Assembly (NCBI GenBank): GCA_047967505.1
Contig: CM106539.1
Source: Dipteris shenzhenensis
Taxonomy: Eukaryota; Polypodiophyta; Polypodiopsida; Gleicheniales
Length of the DNA stretch: 64,000 bases
Reading direction: 5' to 3' (one strand)
Position 1 is the stretch's first letter. Each line of letters opens with the position of its first letter. Below are positions 1 to 11,758 of the stretch, piece by piece. The position numbers and the translations under genes are program-made. Below the pieces are notes generated by a model. It had not been told where the DNA came from. It did not search any database and worked only from the letters and a program-made list of their open reading frames with translations.

Positions 1-1
1 A

Positions 2-2750
2 TTTGTAAAACAGGCAAGGAAACCATTTCCTAGACATGTTCAAGAGAGTAAGAAGCCATTGGAATTAATCCACTCTGATGTGTGGACTACTAAAGTTGCA
101 TCTATTGGAGGCTGTCATTATTTTGTCACTTTGATTGATGACTACAGCAGAAAAGTTTGGATGTATTTTATGAGAAAGAAAAGTGAAGTGTTTGGGCATT
201 TCAAAGCTTTTAAAGCTATGGTTGAAAAAGAAATAGGCCTACAAATAAAATGCCTAAGGTCAGATGGAGGGGGAGAGTACCTCTCAAATGAGTTTGTAAG
301 GTTCCTGCAGGAGCATGGCATAAAGCAGCAATATTCATGCAGTCATACCCCACAGCAAAATGGACTTGTAGAAAGGAAAAACAGGCATATTGGAGAGGTA
401 TCTCGGGCCATGCTAAATGAAAAAGACCTATCGGATTATTATTAGGCTGAAGCAATTGCTACAGCAGTTTACATAATGAACAGGACTCCCACTGCAGCAA
501 TACATGGCATGACGCTAGAGGAGATGTATACTGGTAGAAAACTAGATATTTCTCATTTAAAAATTTTTGGTTGCATTGCCTATGTTCATGTGCCAGATGA
601 GTTGAGGTCCAAGTTGGATCCAAAAGCTGAGAAGTGCATCTTTATTGGTTATTCTCTGCAGCAGAAAGGGTATAGATGCTATAACCTTTCTACTCGTAAG
701 TTTACAGTGAGTAGAGATGTTGTTTTTGATGAGATGAGTAGGTAGTATAAACTAGTAAATGTGATTGATGATGTAGATGAACAGAATTCACAGCAGCAAT
801 CACAAAATATTAGTGGACCTGAAGTGTCCTCTAGCAGTGGTTCACATACTTCGCCATGGACAGGCAGATTGAGATCAGGAGAATCTCCTCAAAGCAATGC
901 AGATAGTGGTATGCAGGTATCACGAAAAGAAAAAGAGAAGGTAGATCAGCCCATGTTTGATGTGAATGCAGGTCACTCTTATGTGGATGGTGAATCCAGT
1001 GGCTCAGAATAGAGCATTGATGATAAGTTGGGTATTCCTTCTGTTGTTACACCTGGAGTAAGGAAGACCAGGGATGTTTTGAGAGCACCTAGAAGTGAGC
1101 CTATTTTGCGCAGGTCTACCAGAGCTAGGTATCCTATGGATAGGCTGAAATATGATGGATTTACAGCCATTCACTATGCCTATATGGTCAAAGTGATACA
1201 TGAACCAGAACCCACTTCTTTTGAGCAAGCCATGGGAAAGGAAAAATGGGAGAAAGCCATGGATGAAGAAATGGATGCCTTGGAAGCAAATGCTACATGG
1301 GAATTGGTGCCTTTGCCTAAAGACAAGAATGCAATTGGTTGTAAGTGGGTTTATAAGGTGAAGCACAATGCAGATGATTCTGTGAACAGATACAAGGCAA
1401 GATTAGTTGTCAAGGGGTATGCACAGACATATGGCATTGATTATGAAGAAACATTCAGTTCGGTTGCAAGGATGGAAACCGTAAGAGTAGTCATTGCTAT
1501 GGCTGCATCAAAGGGATGGTCTTTACATTAGATGGATGTAAAGAATGCCTTCTTGCATGGTGACTTGCAAGAAGAGGTCTTTATGGAGCAGCCACTAGGT
1601 TATGTTCATGCTGTTCATCCTGAGTTTGTTTGTAGGTTGAAGAAAGCCTTGTATGGCTTGAAGCAAGCACCTAGAGCATGGTCTGACAAGATAGGACAGT
1701 ATCTTGTCACTATTGGCTTTCAGATTTCCAAGGCAGATTTCTCACTTTATGTGAGAAAAACAGAGAAAGGTATTATGCTGCTTGTCATTTATGTTGATGA
1801 TTTGATCATCACAGGTGATAGTGATGAAGATATCCTTCATGTGAAAATGCTATTGAAGCAGAAGTTTGAGATGAAGGATTTGGGAGAGCTGCATTATTTC
1901 TTGGGCATTGAGGTGATTAGATCACCGTGGGATACGGCTCTTACTGAGGCAGTATGGATTGGACATGTTGTCCAAATATGGGATGACAGGCTGTAAGCCT
2001 ATTTCAGTTCCTTTGAAGCAGAATGTGAAGCTAAGCGCAGATTCAAGTGAGCTTCTGGAAGATCCTACTATGTACAGATGCATAGTAGGAAGTTTGATTT
2101 ATATGACTATTACTAGGCCAGACTTGAGCTATACTATTGGATTGGTAAGTCAATTTATGCAGGCTCCAAGGAAACCGCATTTGGATGCAGCTAGATGCAT
2201 ACTCAAGTATGTGAAGTCCACATTGTAGTATGGACTATTTTATGAGACTAGGGTTCAGATACAGTTGTATGGATACACTGATGCTGATTGGGCTGGTAGT
2301 ATTTCTGATAGACGATCTACCAGTGGATATGTGTTCTCTTTTGGGAATGCTACAGTCACTTGGAGCAGCAAGAAACAGCCTATAGTTGCCTTGTCGAGCA
2401 CATAGGCTGAGTACAAGGGTGCAGCAATGGCTGCATGTGAGGTAGCTTGGTTGCATAAGCTACTTTATGATATGCATCAGTCTACAGATGGGCCAGTTGT
2501 CATTTATTGTGACAACATGAGCAGTATACACTTGGCAAATAACCCAATCTATCATGCAAGAACAAAGCACATTAGGTGCATTATCACTATGTGTAGGAGA
2601 AGGTTTTACTAGGTCTTATTGATCTAGTTTATGTCAGCACAGAGGATCAGGTAGCTGACATATTCACAAAGACATTGGGGGCATAGAGAAGTTGCGCAAG
2701 TTCACAGACCTGCTTGGTGTGCAGGAATTGGGATTGAGCTCGAGGGGAAG
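2..2750 (+). pseudogene. Copia element 1: pol (integrase, reverse transcriptase, RNase H), 5' end outside window
   Basis: This is the downstream two thirds of a Ty1/Copia polyprotein. In order it shows the end of the GAG-pre-integrase region, the integrase core (HSDVWTT near 75, RSDGGGEY near 258, PQQNGLVERKNR near 350), the Copia reverse transcriptase (ARLVVKGYAQ near 1400, [11 protein letters not shown] near 1650, YVDD at 1790-1801) and RNase H (DADWAG near 2280, YCDNMSS near 2505). Integrase before RT identifies Copia rather than Ty3. The frame is cut by TAG codons at 443, 743, 1010, 1529, 2226 and about 2404, and by frameshifts near 1930-1960 and 2560-2620. All six in-frame stops are TAG, several where CAG (Gln) or TGG (Trp) is expected. 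The catalytic YVDD is intact but the element cannot encode a polyprotein. Confidence 0.95.
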
Positions 2751-3118
2751 TGTTGAGATATCGAGCTCCACTCGTGATATGCCAGGGTGACCGTTGTGCA
2801 TTTATGTCACCGACTTGTTAGCTGTAGATGCGGTTGGTACACCACCCATGAATAATAGCTGGATGACAGCTATCCTTATGTACTCTAGTTCGTGGCTCAG
2901 TTAGTATGCCACCTTAGTTAGCTGAGTTTGGTTTGAGACCCACATATAGGGTTCTTCTATTTCTTTGTACTAGAGTTCTTTTGGCTTTCACAACTAAGAA
3001 GAGGAAAACTATTTTCAGCCTCCACCTTTGTGTGTATTCCCCCATTGTGTATGTGAGAAAGCTGCAAGTGAGACTCCTTCCTTCTCTCCCACTATCTTCA
3101 CAATTTGAGGGTCCTACA
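2751..3118 (+). mobile_element. 3' LTR of Copia element 1
   Basis: A polypurine tract (CGAGGGGAAG, 2741-2750) directly precedes TGTTGAGATATCGAGC, the usual layout at the start of a Copia 3' LTR. The right end is placed at the CA of GGTCCTACA (3118), giving TG...CA ends and about 368 bp. No second LTR copy lies in the window, so the right boundary is an estimate. Confidence 0.7.
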
Positions 3119-3821
3119 AAATAATAAAACAATTGATTTTTTGTGTTCTATGTGCTCGTCACATCACACGCACATTTTGGCACAAGTATCACTCACTTTT
3201 GAGCCTCGCCAACAACAAATTCACTTCCTACATGCACATCAGCCTCTACATCGATGCATTTGACCCAGCACATAAAAAATAACCATAGAAAGAAAATTAT
3301 TTTGTGTTCTTTCATCGATCGACAGTTGGTATAGATCTAGATCAGAGTAGACTAGATTGCCATAGAGGAGACGATTTGAATTTCTTTAAGTTGCCAATCT
3401 AAGCCATGCCCAAAACTCCCGACTATTTCCTACTCAGAGTCAGTCCCTATGCTCACATATGATTTCACATCATCACATTACCTAAAACCTAACATTCATC
3501 AGTTTAGTGAGCAGACTTCAGAGTGTTCAGAGGCATTGCCGATTGTTCAGTGGGCAGATAGCACATGATTTGATTTCATACACACATGCCATCATTGTAA
3601 AGCCTATTTGGCTATTTCATGGCATTTGTGCACATCATTTTAGCCTTATAAAGCCTCTTGGTGATTGCCGTCATCATTTTCCACAAGCCTTGTAATTTAG
3701 ATTGGACTATATATTGCAGTTCTACCTTCAATGATAGTTCAAATTTCACTTGCCATAGTCAGTGTTTTGCAGTTGATTCAAACTATAATTTTCATGACAC
3801 TTTGAGTACATTTCTTGCACC
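3119..3821. other. Noncoding stretch between Copia 1 LTR and Copia 2 gag
   Basis: No gene is visible. The later part probably includes the 5' leader of Copia element 2, because the gag start follows at 3822. No sequence here matches the LTR that starts at 8155, so the 5' LTR of element 2 is missing or too diverged to see. A TATA-like CTTATAAAGCC lies near 3647. Confidence 0.5.
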
Positions 3822-4980
3822 ATGTCTATGACTAGCAACCTCAATCTAGAGGCACTTGCTAAGCTAGACAACTACAATTATAGCACATGGAAATACCAAA
3901 TGGAGACTATTCTTGTAATTCAGGACAAATGGGAGTATGTTGATGGATCTACACCTAGACCATTGGACGGTCCAACCAGCAGTATCTCTACTCCACCTAT
4001 TGTCATAGCACCAGCAGTGAGATCTATAGTAGGATCTCCAGCTACACCAATAGTTTCCACACCTGTAGTAGATCCTGCCATTGCCCAAGCACAGGCATAA
4101 TGGGATAAGAAAGATAAGTATGCATATCATCTGATCAAGAAGAATGTGCAAGATGTCATGCTAGGATAGCTAAACAATGTCAAGACATCGAAAGAAGCAT
4201 GGGATATGTTCGCAGCCCTCTACAAGTCCACGAACACTTCCAGGATTCTCACACTAAGAAACCAAATCAACCAGAGTTTCTACAATAGCAGTGAAACTGG
4301 TCATGCTTACGTACTCATGATCAAAGACTACAATAATCAAATCGCAGCCGTAGGAGAGAATATGAATCCCATAGAAATGGTTCAAGTCATGAATGGACTA
4401 GGAGAGGGATAAGAGAATCTAGTCTAGAGTATTGCCATCCAACAACAAATTCCAACACTAGAAGGACTTCAGTCAGTCTTACTTGGTGAAGAATTCAGGA
4501 CTCAAGCCATTCATGCAAGCAAAAGTCATTCTAATGATCAGGCATTCACCACTTCAGATACAAGCAGAGGCAGAGGCAGAGGCAGAGGCAGAGGTAGAGG
4601 TAGATCATTCCAGAGAAGTGGTCATCATCAGCAACAAAAGTAGCATCAAAGTCAGCATCAACATCAGCATCATACTCAGCAACATCAGAATCAGCAAAGA
4701 GGAAATCATTCCAATTGAGAAAGATTCCAAGGACAAGGGAATGCATCCACTAATGTGTCAAACATCGAGTGCAACTACTGTCATAAGTTTGGACACTATG
4801 AAAGAGATTTCCACAAGAAGCAGTACGACCAAGGCGGTCAATCTAGTAGGAATTGAGGGAATTTCCATGGAAGAGGAAATCATCATGGTGGAGATTCTAG
4901 TCACATTCATTTTGCAAATGAACATGGGAATATGTTTCTTGCAAACAAGGAAATGCAAAAGATTGATACAGTGTACCTAG
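3822..4980 (+). pseudogene. Copia element 2: gag
   Basis: The frame starts at ATG 3822 with LEALAKLDNYNYSTWKYQME, the N-terminal signature of Copia gag (UBN2-type): LxxxNYxxWKxxMExxL. A Pro/Ala/Val-rich linker follows, then the helical gag body (4200-4490), an Arg-Gly run encoded by a GGCAGA microsatellite (4562-4606), and a zinc knuckle near 4765-4810 reading CNYCHKFGHYERDF. The last zinc-binding Cys is replaced by Phe, so the CCHC motif is broken. Stops interrupt it at 4098 (TAA), about 4168 (TAG), about 4410 (TAA) and about 4423 (TAG), and the frame shifts between 4490 and 4770. Gag would package element RNA into virus-like particles; this copy is defective. Confidence 0.9.
4562..4606 (+). 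repeat. GGCAGA/GGTAGA microsatellite in gag
   Basis: About seven copies of a hexamer GGCAGA, the last ones GGTAGA. In the gag frame this encodes alternating Arg and Gly (an RGG-like basic patch upstream of the zinc knuckle), common in retroelement nucleocapsids. Confidence 0.85.
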
Positions 4981-7900
4981 ACATTGATTGCAATCCAAAA
5001 GAGGATTTCAACTATCAATTCATCCTTGGTACATTGATAGCGGTGCATCATCTCATATGACAAATCATCAAGAATGGTTCATAGCGATGAAACCATTAGA
5101 AGGTTAGAAAAATATCATCTACACAGTAGATAATACATCGAATCCAGTTCAAGGGACATGCATTATCCCTATGAATGATTTCACAAGTACAAAAGGATTG
5201 GTGAAAGATGTACTCTATGTTTCAAAGCTCAACAAGAACCTCTTTTCAGTAGGTCAAATGACAGAACACAACGACCGAGTCATCTTCGACGGAAATGAAT
5301 GCAATATCAGAGAAAAATCTAGAACATTTCAGCTAGTAGGAAAAGGAGTTAAGGAAGGATGCTTGTACAGAATGCTTGCTACAGTACCACATTTGCATGC
5401 CATGTCATCTCAACCGCAATAGATGCCACTATCTACAAAATGGCACAAGAGATATGGTCATGTCAATTTCAAGAGCTTGCTAGATCTCAGGAATTAGAAT
5501 ATGGCGATTGGGATTCCTAAACTACAGTTTCTTGGAAAAGTTTACGAAGCATGCTGCTTCGACAAACAAAAGTGAACCAACTCTAGCACAAGCACCTCTC
5601 AAGCACGAGGTATTCTTGATTTGATACATACATATGTATGGGGTTATGCCCAAACCCACAACATTAATGGTTCACTTTACTACTTGCTTTCATCGATGAC
5701 TACACTTGATATTGTTGGGTCTTCTTTCTAAAAGAGAAATATGAAGTGTTTTCCAGATTTGAAGAATTCAAAGCCATGGTAGAAAAATAGACAGGAAGAA
5801 AGATCAAAGTCATGAGATCAGATAGAGGAGGTGAATACATGTCTTTAGCATTCATGAACTTTTGCAGAAGTCACGGCATTCAAAGACAATTCACTTGTGG
5901 AGATACTCCTCAGCAGAATGCAAGAGCTGAAAGGAAGAATGGTACTTTAGTAGATAATGCTTAGTGAAAGCATCTTCCAAATCGGTATTGGGTAGAAGCA
6001 ATAGCCACTGCAAATTATCTACTTAATTAGCTTCCTATCGAGACGATTCAAGGTATGACAACTTATGAAGCATTCATTGGACACAAGCCATGCATTGGGC
6101 ATCTTCGCATATTTGGTTGCATAGCATATGCCCACATACGTGATGACCATCGCATGAAATTGGATGTGAAGTCATGTAAATGCATCATGGTTGGCTATAG
6201 TGAAGAAACAAAACCATACAAGTTGTATGATCCTATCAACCAAAAGGTCATTATCTCCAGAGATGTGATCTTTTTTTTTTTTGGATAGAAAAAGTTTTTG
6301 TTATATTAGGATATCATCATCATCATAAGTACTTACATGTCCAGAGATGTGATCTTCAATGAGGAATCAGAATGGAAAACCTCAAATACACAGGAGATAG
6401 ATGCACCGACTACTCAGTATCTACAGAAAAAGGTTGATGAAGAAGAGCAATAATTACCAGAAAGACCTCGAGAAGAACCACAGTAGCCCATATGGTCTAC
6501 TAGGGAAAGCAGGCCTCCATCTAGATTGACATATGCTCAGAAAGGCAAAGCAATTCAAGTTGAAACTGCTAACTATGCTCTTATGACTACCATCATGGGC
6601 TACAGAAGAGCCAGTGTACTTTGAAGATGCAGTAGACAAGCCAGAATGGCAAACTGCTATGAATGAAGCAATGGATGCTTTGTACAAGAATAATACTTGG
6701 GAATTATGCGACCTTCCACCAGGAAAGAAGACCATAGCAAACAAATGGGTATACAAAGTGAAGTACAATCCCAATGGAAGTATTCAAAGATACAAAGCTA
6801 GACTAGTTGCAAAAGGATTTGCATAGCAATATGGTCAAAATTATGATCAAACTTATGCTCCAGTAGCAAAGATGGATTCCATATGGTCCTTGATATCACT
6901 AGCGACACTTAGCAAATGGAATGTGTACCAGCTCGATGTCAAGAATGTATTTCTCAATGGTTACCTAGATGAGGAAGTCTAGACGCAACAACCAGTAGGT
7001 TATGTTGAACTAGGAAAAGAAAATAAGGTTTGCCATCTCGAAAAGAGTCTCTACGGCTTAAAGCAAGCACACAGAAGTTGGTATAACAGAATCAACAAGT
7101 ATTTTGCTGATCTGGGATACATGAAATCCAATGCAGATCATACTCTCTACTACAAAGTTCAAGGGGAAGCCATTATTATTGCACTTTTGTATGTAGATGA
7201 TCTAATTGTAACCAAAAGCGAGGATAGCTTCATCAAAAAACTAAAACAAGACTTATATGTAGAGTTCAACATGAAAGATCTTGGACTTATGCTTTATTGT
7301 CTTGGAATTGAGTTCTGGAGAGATTTAGATAGCACCTTTATGAGTTAACTCAAGTATGTTGGCAGTCTCCTGAAGAAGTTTCATATGGCAGATTGCAAGA
7401 TTGCAGCCACTCCCATGGAATAGAGTTTGAAACTTACTAAAGATTCAAAAAAGCCTACAGTCAATTGATAGGTACTATAGGCAGCTCATCGGATCTCTTA
7501 TATATCTAACTATCACATGGCTAGATATTTGTTATGCAGTAAGTTCACTTGCATAGTTTATGGCAAATCCAAAACAGTCTCAATGGAATGCACCCAAAAG
7601 ATTGTTGAGATACATCAGAGGTACAAGACAGTTTGGGATAGAATATAGAGGAAGTCATCCATGGTTACATGGATACTATGATAGTGACTATGAAAGAGAT
7701 CATGAGACCAAGAGATCGACATAGGGATATGAAATTTTCCTTGGTAAAGGTGCTATATCATGGTTGTCAAACAAACAGCCAACTATTTCTTTGTCTTTGA
7801 CTGAAGCAGAATATAGGGCACTCACTACAGGTGCATGTGAGGCTATATGGGTCAGAAGATAGATTACTTTGATGAGTCAAAGCCAACAACAATATACTAT

Positions 7901-8154
7901 GATAATCAATCGGCTCAAGCATTGGCCAAGAATCCAGTATATCACTCCAGGACGAAGCACATTGATGTTAGAGAGCACTTCATCAAAGAAAGAGTGTTAC
8001 TTGGTGACATCACACTGTAACATTGTGATAGGAAAGAGAATGTTGTAGACATATTTACCAAACAACTCGGTAAAGAGCTTTTTGAGAAACACCGATTCCC
8101 CAGAATCATCATCTTGAGGGAAGGCCTACTTCATGATGTTGATGTTGAGGGAGG
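4981..8154 (+). pseudogene. Copia element 2: pol (protease, integrase, RT, RNase H)
   Basis: Domains follow Copia order: protease with the active-site DSGASSHMT near 5036-5062; integrase (WHKRYGHVNF near 5442, core near 5640-5960, ending in GHLRIFGCIAYAH near 6085); RT with KWVYKVKYNPNGSIQRYKAR near 6745-6810, SLYGLKQAHRSWY near 7050 and YVDD at 7190-7201; RNase H from about 7650 to 7990 (TEAEYRAL near 7800, YDNQSAQAL near 7900); and a C-terminal VDIFTKQLGKELFEKH near 8050. The frame has many stops, mostly TAG at positions expected to be Gln, with some TGA where Arg (CGA) fits, for example about 5707. Several frameshifts are also present. A 70-bp retroposed fragment splits it at 6271-6340. 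It is a dead copy. Confidence 0.92.
6257..6356 (-). mobile_element. Tiny LINE-tail insertion with 14-16 bp target-site duplication
   Basis: The sequence CCAGAGATGTGATCTT occurs at 6257-6272 and again at 6341-6356. Between the copies lies about 70 bp beginning with T12, which on the minus strand is a poly(A) tail preceded by AAAAACTTTTTCTATCC. Tail plus long target duplication is the mark of LINE-type target-primed insertion; the body is so short that it must be heavily 5'-truncated. Removing insert and one repeat restores the Copia reading frame around VIISRDVIFNEE. Confidence 0.85.
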
Positions 8155-8345
8155 TGTTGAGCGACCATGCTCAACAGCATGTGATCATATGTGCATAGCA
8201 CTAACACATATAGAGTGCTATAAAGGAAAGGGTTAGATGCCCTAACCCTAACCCTAAATGGGTTTGTATATATTCTACATTTTCAACTAAATCTAGTGTA
8301 CAGTTAGTCATTTGTGGTGTGCTCTCTAGCTAGAAATAAAATAAT
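8155..8345 (+). mobile_element. 3' LTR (left part) of Copia element 2
   Basis: The purine run GAGGGAGG at 8147-8154 is followed by TGTTGAGCGACCATGC, as in the 3' LTR of element 1. Inside lie a short telomere-like motif (8240-8258) and a TATA-like TGTATATATT (8265-8274). The right end cannot be fixed because no second LTR copy is visible; it may extend into the duplicated sequence that starts at 8350. Confidence 0.6.
8240..8258 (+). promoter_or_regulatory. Telo-box-like (CCCTAA)3 motif upstream of LTR TATA box
   Basis: The sequence reads CCCTAACCCTAACCCTAAA, just upstream of a TATA-like element at 8265. Short telomeric motifs (telo-boxes) are known plant promoter elements bound by telomere-repeat-binding proteins. 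Position in a U3-like region suggests a promoter role; this is inference. Confidence 0.5.
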
Positions 8346-8349
8346 TATT

Positions 8350-8535
8350 TAGATAGAAATTAGATAATGATTTCCCTTTAATCTTTCTCAAACAAAATCA
8401 CAAAACCTTTAAAAAATTATTATCAATTTACAAATCTTCATGTGTTTTGGCAAAAAGAGAGCAACCTTATTTAAAAGGAAACAAAAAGGGGGGAAAGAAT
8501 GAAAAATGTTACATCTCTCTTGAGATATACTTGAG
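8350..8535 (+). repeat. Direct duplication, copy 1
   Basis: About 186 bp beginning TAGATAGAAATTAGATAATG and ending GAGATATACTTGAGC. A diverged second copy lies 298 bp downstream at 8648-8834. The best conserved stretch is AAAAGGAAACAAAAAGGGGG followed by GAAAGAATGAAAAATGTTACAT. Confidence 0.85.
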
Positions 8536-8647
8536 CAAGTATATGAGCTTCGATATAATTTTTTGATAAATAGGCAAGGCATGCCCTAGAGAGCGCCATG
8601 GGACATTGCCCTTGTAATGCCATAGGCACTTCACGAAAAAGAAAATA

Positions 8648-8834
8648 TAGATAGAAATTAAATCATCATTTCACTTTAATCTTTCTATAAAAAAATCACA
8701 AAACTTTAAAATTTTAATTTTCAATTTACAAAACTTCACATGTTTTTGCAAAAAGAGAGCAACATTATTTAAAAGGAAACAAAAAGGGGGGAAAGAATGA
8801 AAAATGTTACATGTCGGTTGAGATATACTTGGGC
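8648..8834 (+). repeat. Direct duplication, copy 2
   Basis: Second copy of the 8350-8535 unit with scattered substitutions and small indels, so the duplication is not recent. The 112-bp spacer between copies (8536-8647) is unrelated to the repeat. Confidence 0.85.
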
Positions 8835-9573
8835 CAAAACAAAACACTAATAAAATGCTTCTCTTATTTTTTTTAAATTGTGGTGCTGCCAAGGCCTAGC
8901 TGGGGTTTGAGCTCATGATACTAAGTGAACGACATAGTCAAACAATATCTATATTTACATTTATATTTAAATATATTGATAATAATTTAACATAATAACA
9001 TTTTAAATGTGCTTTAAAGATAATAAATTTAATATATTAATTCTAAGGATGACTCTTATATTGTTTTATGATCTTAAAAATCATTGCCTCATTAGAGACC
9101 AATGCAAAGATGGAAAAATGGTATAGACTCCTTTAGCTCTTATTAAAACATTAGAAAAATGTCATCCTTTTATATTAAATTTATTATCTTTAAAAAAATA
9201 TTATAAAAAACATCTTAAAATTCAATATTATCTTAAAAACATATTAAAATGTATGATATCTTAAAAGCATATTAAAAATAATATTATAAAAAACATCTTA
9301 AAAATGAGTATCTTAAAAACATTATAAATCTCTCTCTTATATTATATTTATTAACTTAAAAAAATATAAAAAATGCATTGAGAGAGAGACTCTCTATAGA
9401 ATTTTCTTTAAATACAAATAAAAAAGACTATGCCTTTGAAGGAGATGGGCATATCTGTCATAGGCGAGATGTGGACTCATGGAGGCGTATCATCAGGAGC
9501 TGGTGATAGAGGGGATCACAGGTTGATCTGGAGGCATATCGTTTAGGGGAGCCAAGGATCTTGTGATTGAATC
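8835..9573. other. AT-rich intergenic DNA
   Basis: From about 8940 to 9420 the sequence is very AT-rich, with imperfect reiterations of CTTAAAAACAT and ATTATAAAAAACATC. No coding potential or structured RNA is apparent. Confidence 0.6.
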
Positions 9574-10331
9574 ATGAATCCAGAGGGAGTTGAGGGAGCT
9601 AGCAAAGGGGAGCATCAGGGAGGCGTATCCTCTAGGGGAGCTATCAGGGAGGCTGTCATGAAGCCAAAGGGAGCCGAGGGAGGCTATCGTGAGGGAGCTG
9701 AGGGAGGTATCTACTCCATCAAAGGGAGCCAGAGGGAGGTAGACTCCTCAGTGAGGCCTCGAGGTGTCTATATCCTGCTGGTGTTGTCAGAGCTAGGAGG
9801 CATCAGTGGCACCAACAAAAGCAAAGGCAGCCTCATGGTAGTCTGTCAAGAGGATGGAGGGCGGAGACTGGAGAGGTCAGATCATCTCAGATGGGATGCA
9901 ATCTGTTGTGAATCCAAAAGGAGGCACTGAGGTAGCATTGAAGATAGAGGGACTCTAAGGAAGGTCAGAGAGGTCTTAGAGGTCTGTATGGGCAAGGTGA
10001 GACCATGTTTGGACAAGGGCATTCAATGCAACCCAATGGGCTGTCCTACAAACTGGCCACATGGCTATTTTTCAAATCCTCCACACCAAACTGGCCACGT
10101 GCTACATGGCATAACCTCTGGCCTCTAGACCGCCACATCCATGCCAATAGTGCACTCACACAGACTCACTCCATACAGACTCACACCATGTGGAGGCTCA
10201 GACTCGTGCCACATAGACTCACGTCACACAGACTCGCACCATGTGGAGGCTCTATCCTCCCCCGAACCGAACTGCCCTCCTCCCTCACCAAACCTCCAGC
10301 CACTTACCACATGTCAGTAGCCTCCATATAG
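9574..10331. other. GA-rich repetitive stretch, no supported gene
   Basis: A purine-rich region with irregular reiteration of GGGAGC and GAGGGAGG gives an open frame (9574-9930) rich in Gly and Glu. The openness follows from composition and there is no domain, so I do not call a gene. A second open frame at 10005-10331 overlaps the CAGACTC repeats. Confidence 0.55.
10145..10250 (+). repeat. Two-copy 53-bp minisatellite (CAGACTC...CATGTGGAGGCT)
   Basis: Two imperfect tandem units of about 53 bp, each ending ACCATGTGGAGGCTC and containing internal CACAGACTCAC repeats. Confidence 0.75.
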
Positions 10332-11620
10332 AATATAATATTAGGAATTTCAATCAATATACATTATTCCATCCATCTTTTAAAGTTTGATTAGTCATAT
10401 ACTAGACAATAATGCACTTACGCATCTAGAAGTCTACATGCTAATCATTATTCACCTTAGCATTCACTGCAAAGTTTTCCCTTATTGTTGCACAAGACAT
10501 TTATTGAGATCTCATGGTTACTTGCATATGTTGCATCCTCAATTGAAGGATCATCAACATAACATCAATTTAAGGAGCCGTTGTGATAAATTCCCAGCAC
10601 AAAATGTGTGTTTTCTTAGAAGTCGTATTCTATAGACCTTGAATGCATGCATTAGAGTAGCATGAATCTAGCCTCTAATCCTCAAATCTCTACTATGTGT
10701 GGAGCACTACCCATTAACACAATTAAGGGAGAAATTATTGAGGTGGAATAATTGTTACACATTTCATCTCTATTTATGTCTTGTTCTTTAACATCATACA
10801 AACACATTTATCCTTGTATTTTAAGAGATATAAGGAGAGAGCCTCCCATGTTATGTTCCCATAGGAATATCACAACATATTTAGCACATTGCAGCTTCAC
10901 TCCCTTCTTTTTTTGTTTATAAGCAAGCACCCTCTTTATAGCAGCTCGTGCACCATCATGCTTTAGATTCAAAAAAGTTCCAAGTCATGCACAAGCTAGT
11001 GAGATGAGCATACTTGGACACAAAGTAGAAAGGTTTGCATGCTTCGAATTGGGAGGTTGCTCCATCATACCAAGCCCAATGTTTCTTTAGAGGTAATCCC
11101 ATCCTTGTAATGATTCATGGTGTATAATAAAGCAATGTTGTACATACAAAATGGCATGCTTATTATCATCTAAAATATAGAAATGATAAGTTTTTTAGAT
11201 CTCTCCATCGATACAACAATATATTTATATTACAAAGAGGGCACATGTTAGAAAATGTCCAAAATTAAAGAACATTTTATGGGTACTCATTGGGTGGAGA
11301 GGGCATATATAGATGTGGGCATTTGCTAACATGTGCCCTCTACATAGATTCATCATTTTGCCATCTATATCCAAAGTTGTGCTTTATAAAGCTCTTCATA
11401 TGAATTCAAAACAAACATAGAGCAAACATAGGACATCCTTGTAGCTCATCCTTGAGTGTCAAAACATTTATTTTCTTCATGTTACCATTTTTTGTAATAC
11501 GCAATTGGACATCTTCAAAAACCATCATGGTGATTGTCTAAGTTGTGCTATACAATTCCTTGCAGTAGCATGCCATTGTATTTGGAGAACATTTTTTCGC
11601 AATCCCCCAAAGGAATTTGG
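10332..11620. other. No recognisable feature
   Basis: Moderately AT-rich DNA. Open frames are short and show no known motif on either strand. Probably old, diverged repeat sequence. Confidence 0.5.
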
Positions 11621-11758
11621 AGGGGAGAAATGTGGCCCTTTTGGGTTTGGAGACACACACAAGATTCCCAAATCAGAAGTTTGAAATCTCCCATGAGACA
11701 TATGAAGGGGTGAAATGTGGCCCTTTTGGGTTTTGACACACACACAAGATTCCCAAAT
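11621..11758 (+). repeat. Pair of about 53-bp direct repeats
   Basis: A unit containing AAATGTGGCCCTTTTGGGTT and then GACACACACAAGATTCCCAAAT occurs at 11621-11673 and 11705-11758. The unit loosely resembles the GGACCTTTTGGGTCTCTACAC repeats in the LTRs further downstream, so it may be an old relative of those U3 repeats. Confidence 0.75.

Noticed and set aside
3327-3350. Degenerate primer-binding site (TTGGTAT...ATCAGAG) for Copia 2
   Set aside because: Needs a roughly 10-bp insertion to match tRNA-Met, and no LTR similar to 8155 precedes it.
8880-8935. tRNA-derived SINE head (GGGGTTTGAGCTC as a B-box)
   Set aside because: The match to GGTTCRANYCC is poor, no A-box at the right distance, and no poly(A) or target duplication follows.
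9574-9930. 118-codon Gly/Glu-rich protein
   Set aside because: Encoded by irregular GGGAGC/GAGGGAGG reiteration with no domain, no promoter and no splice context.
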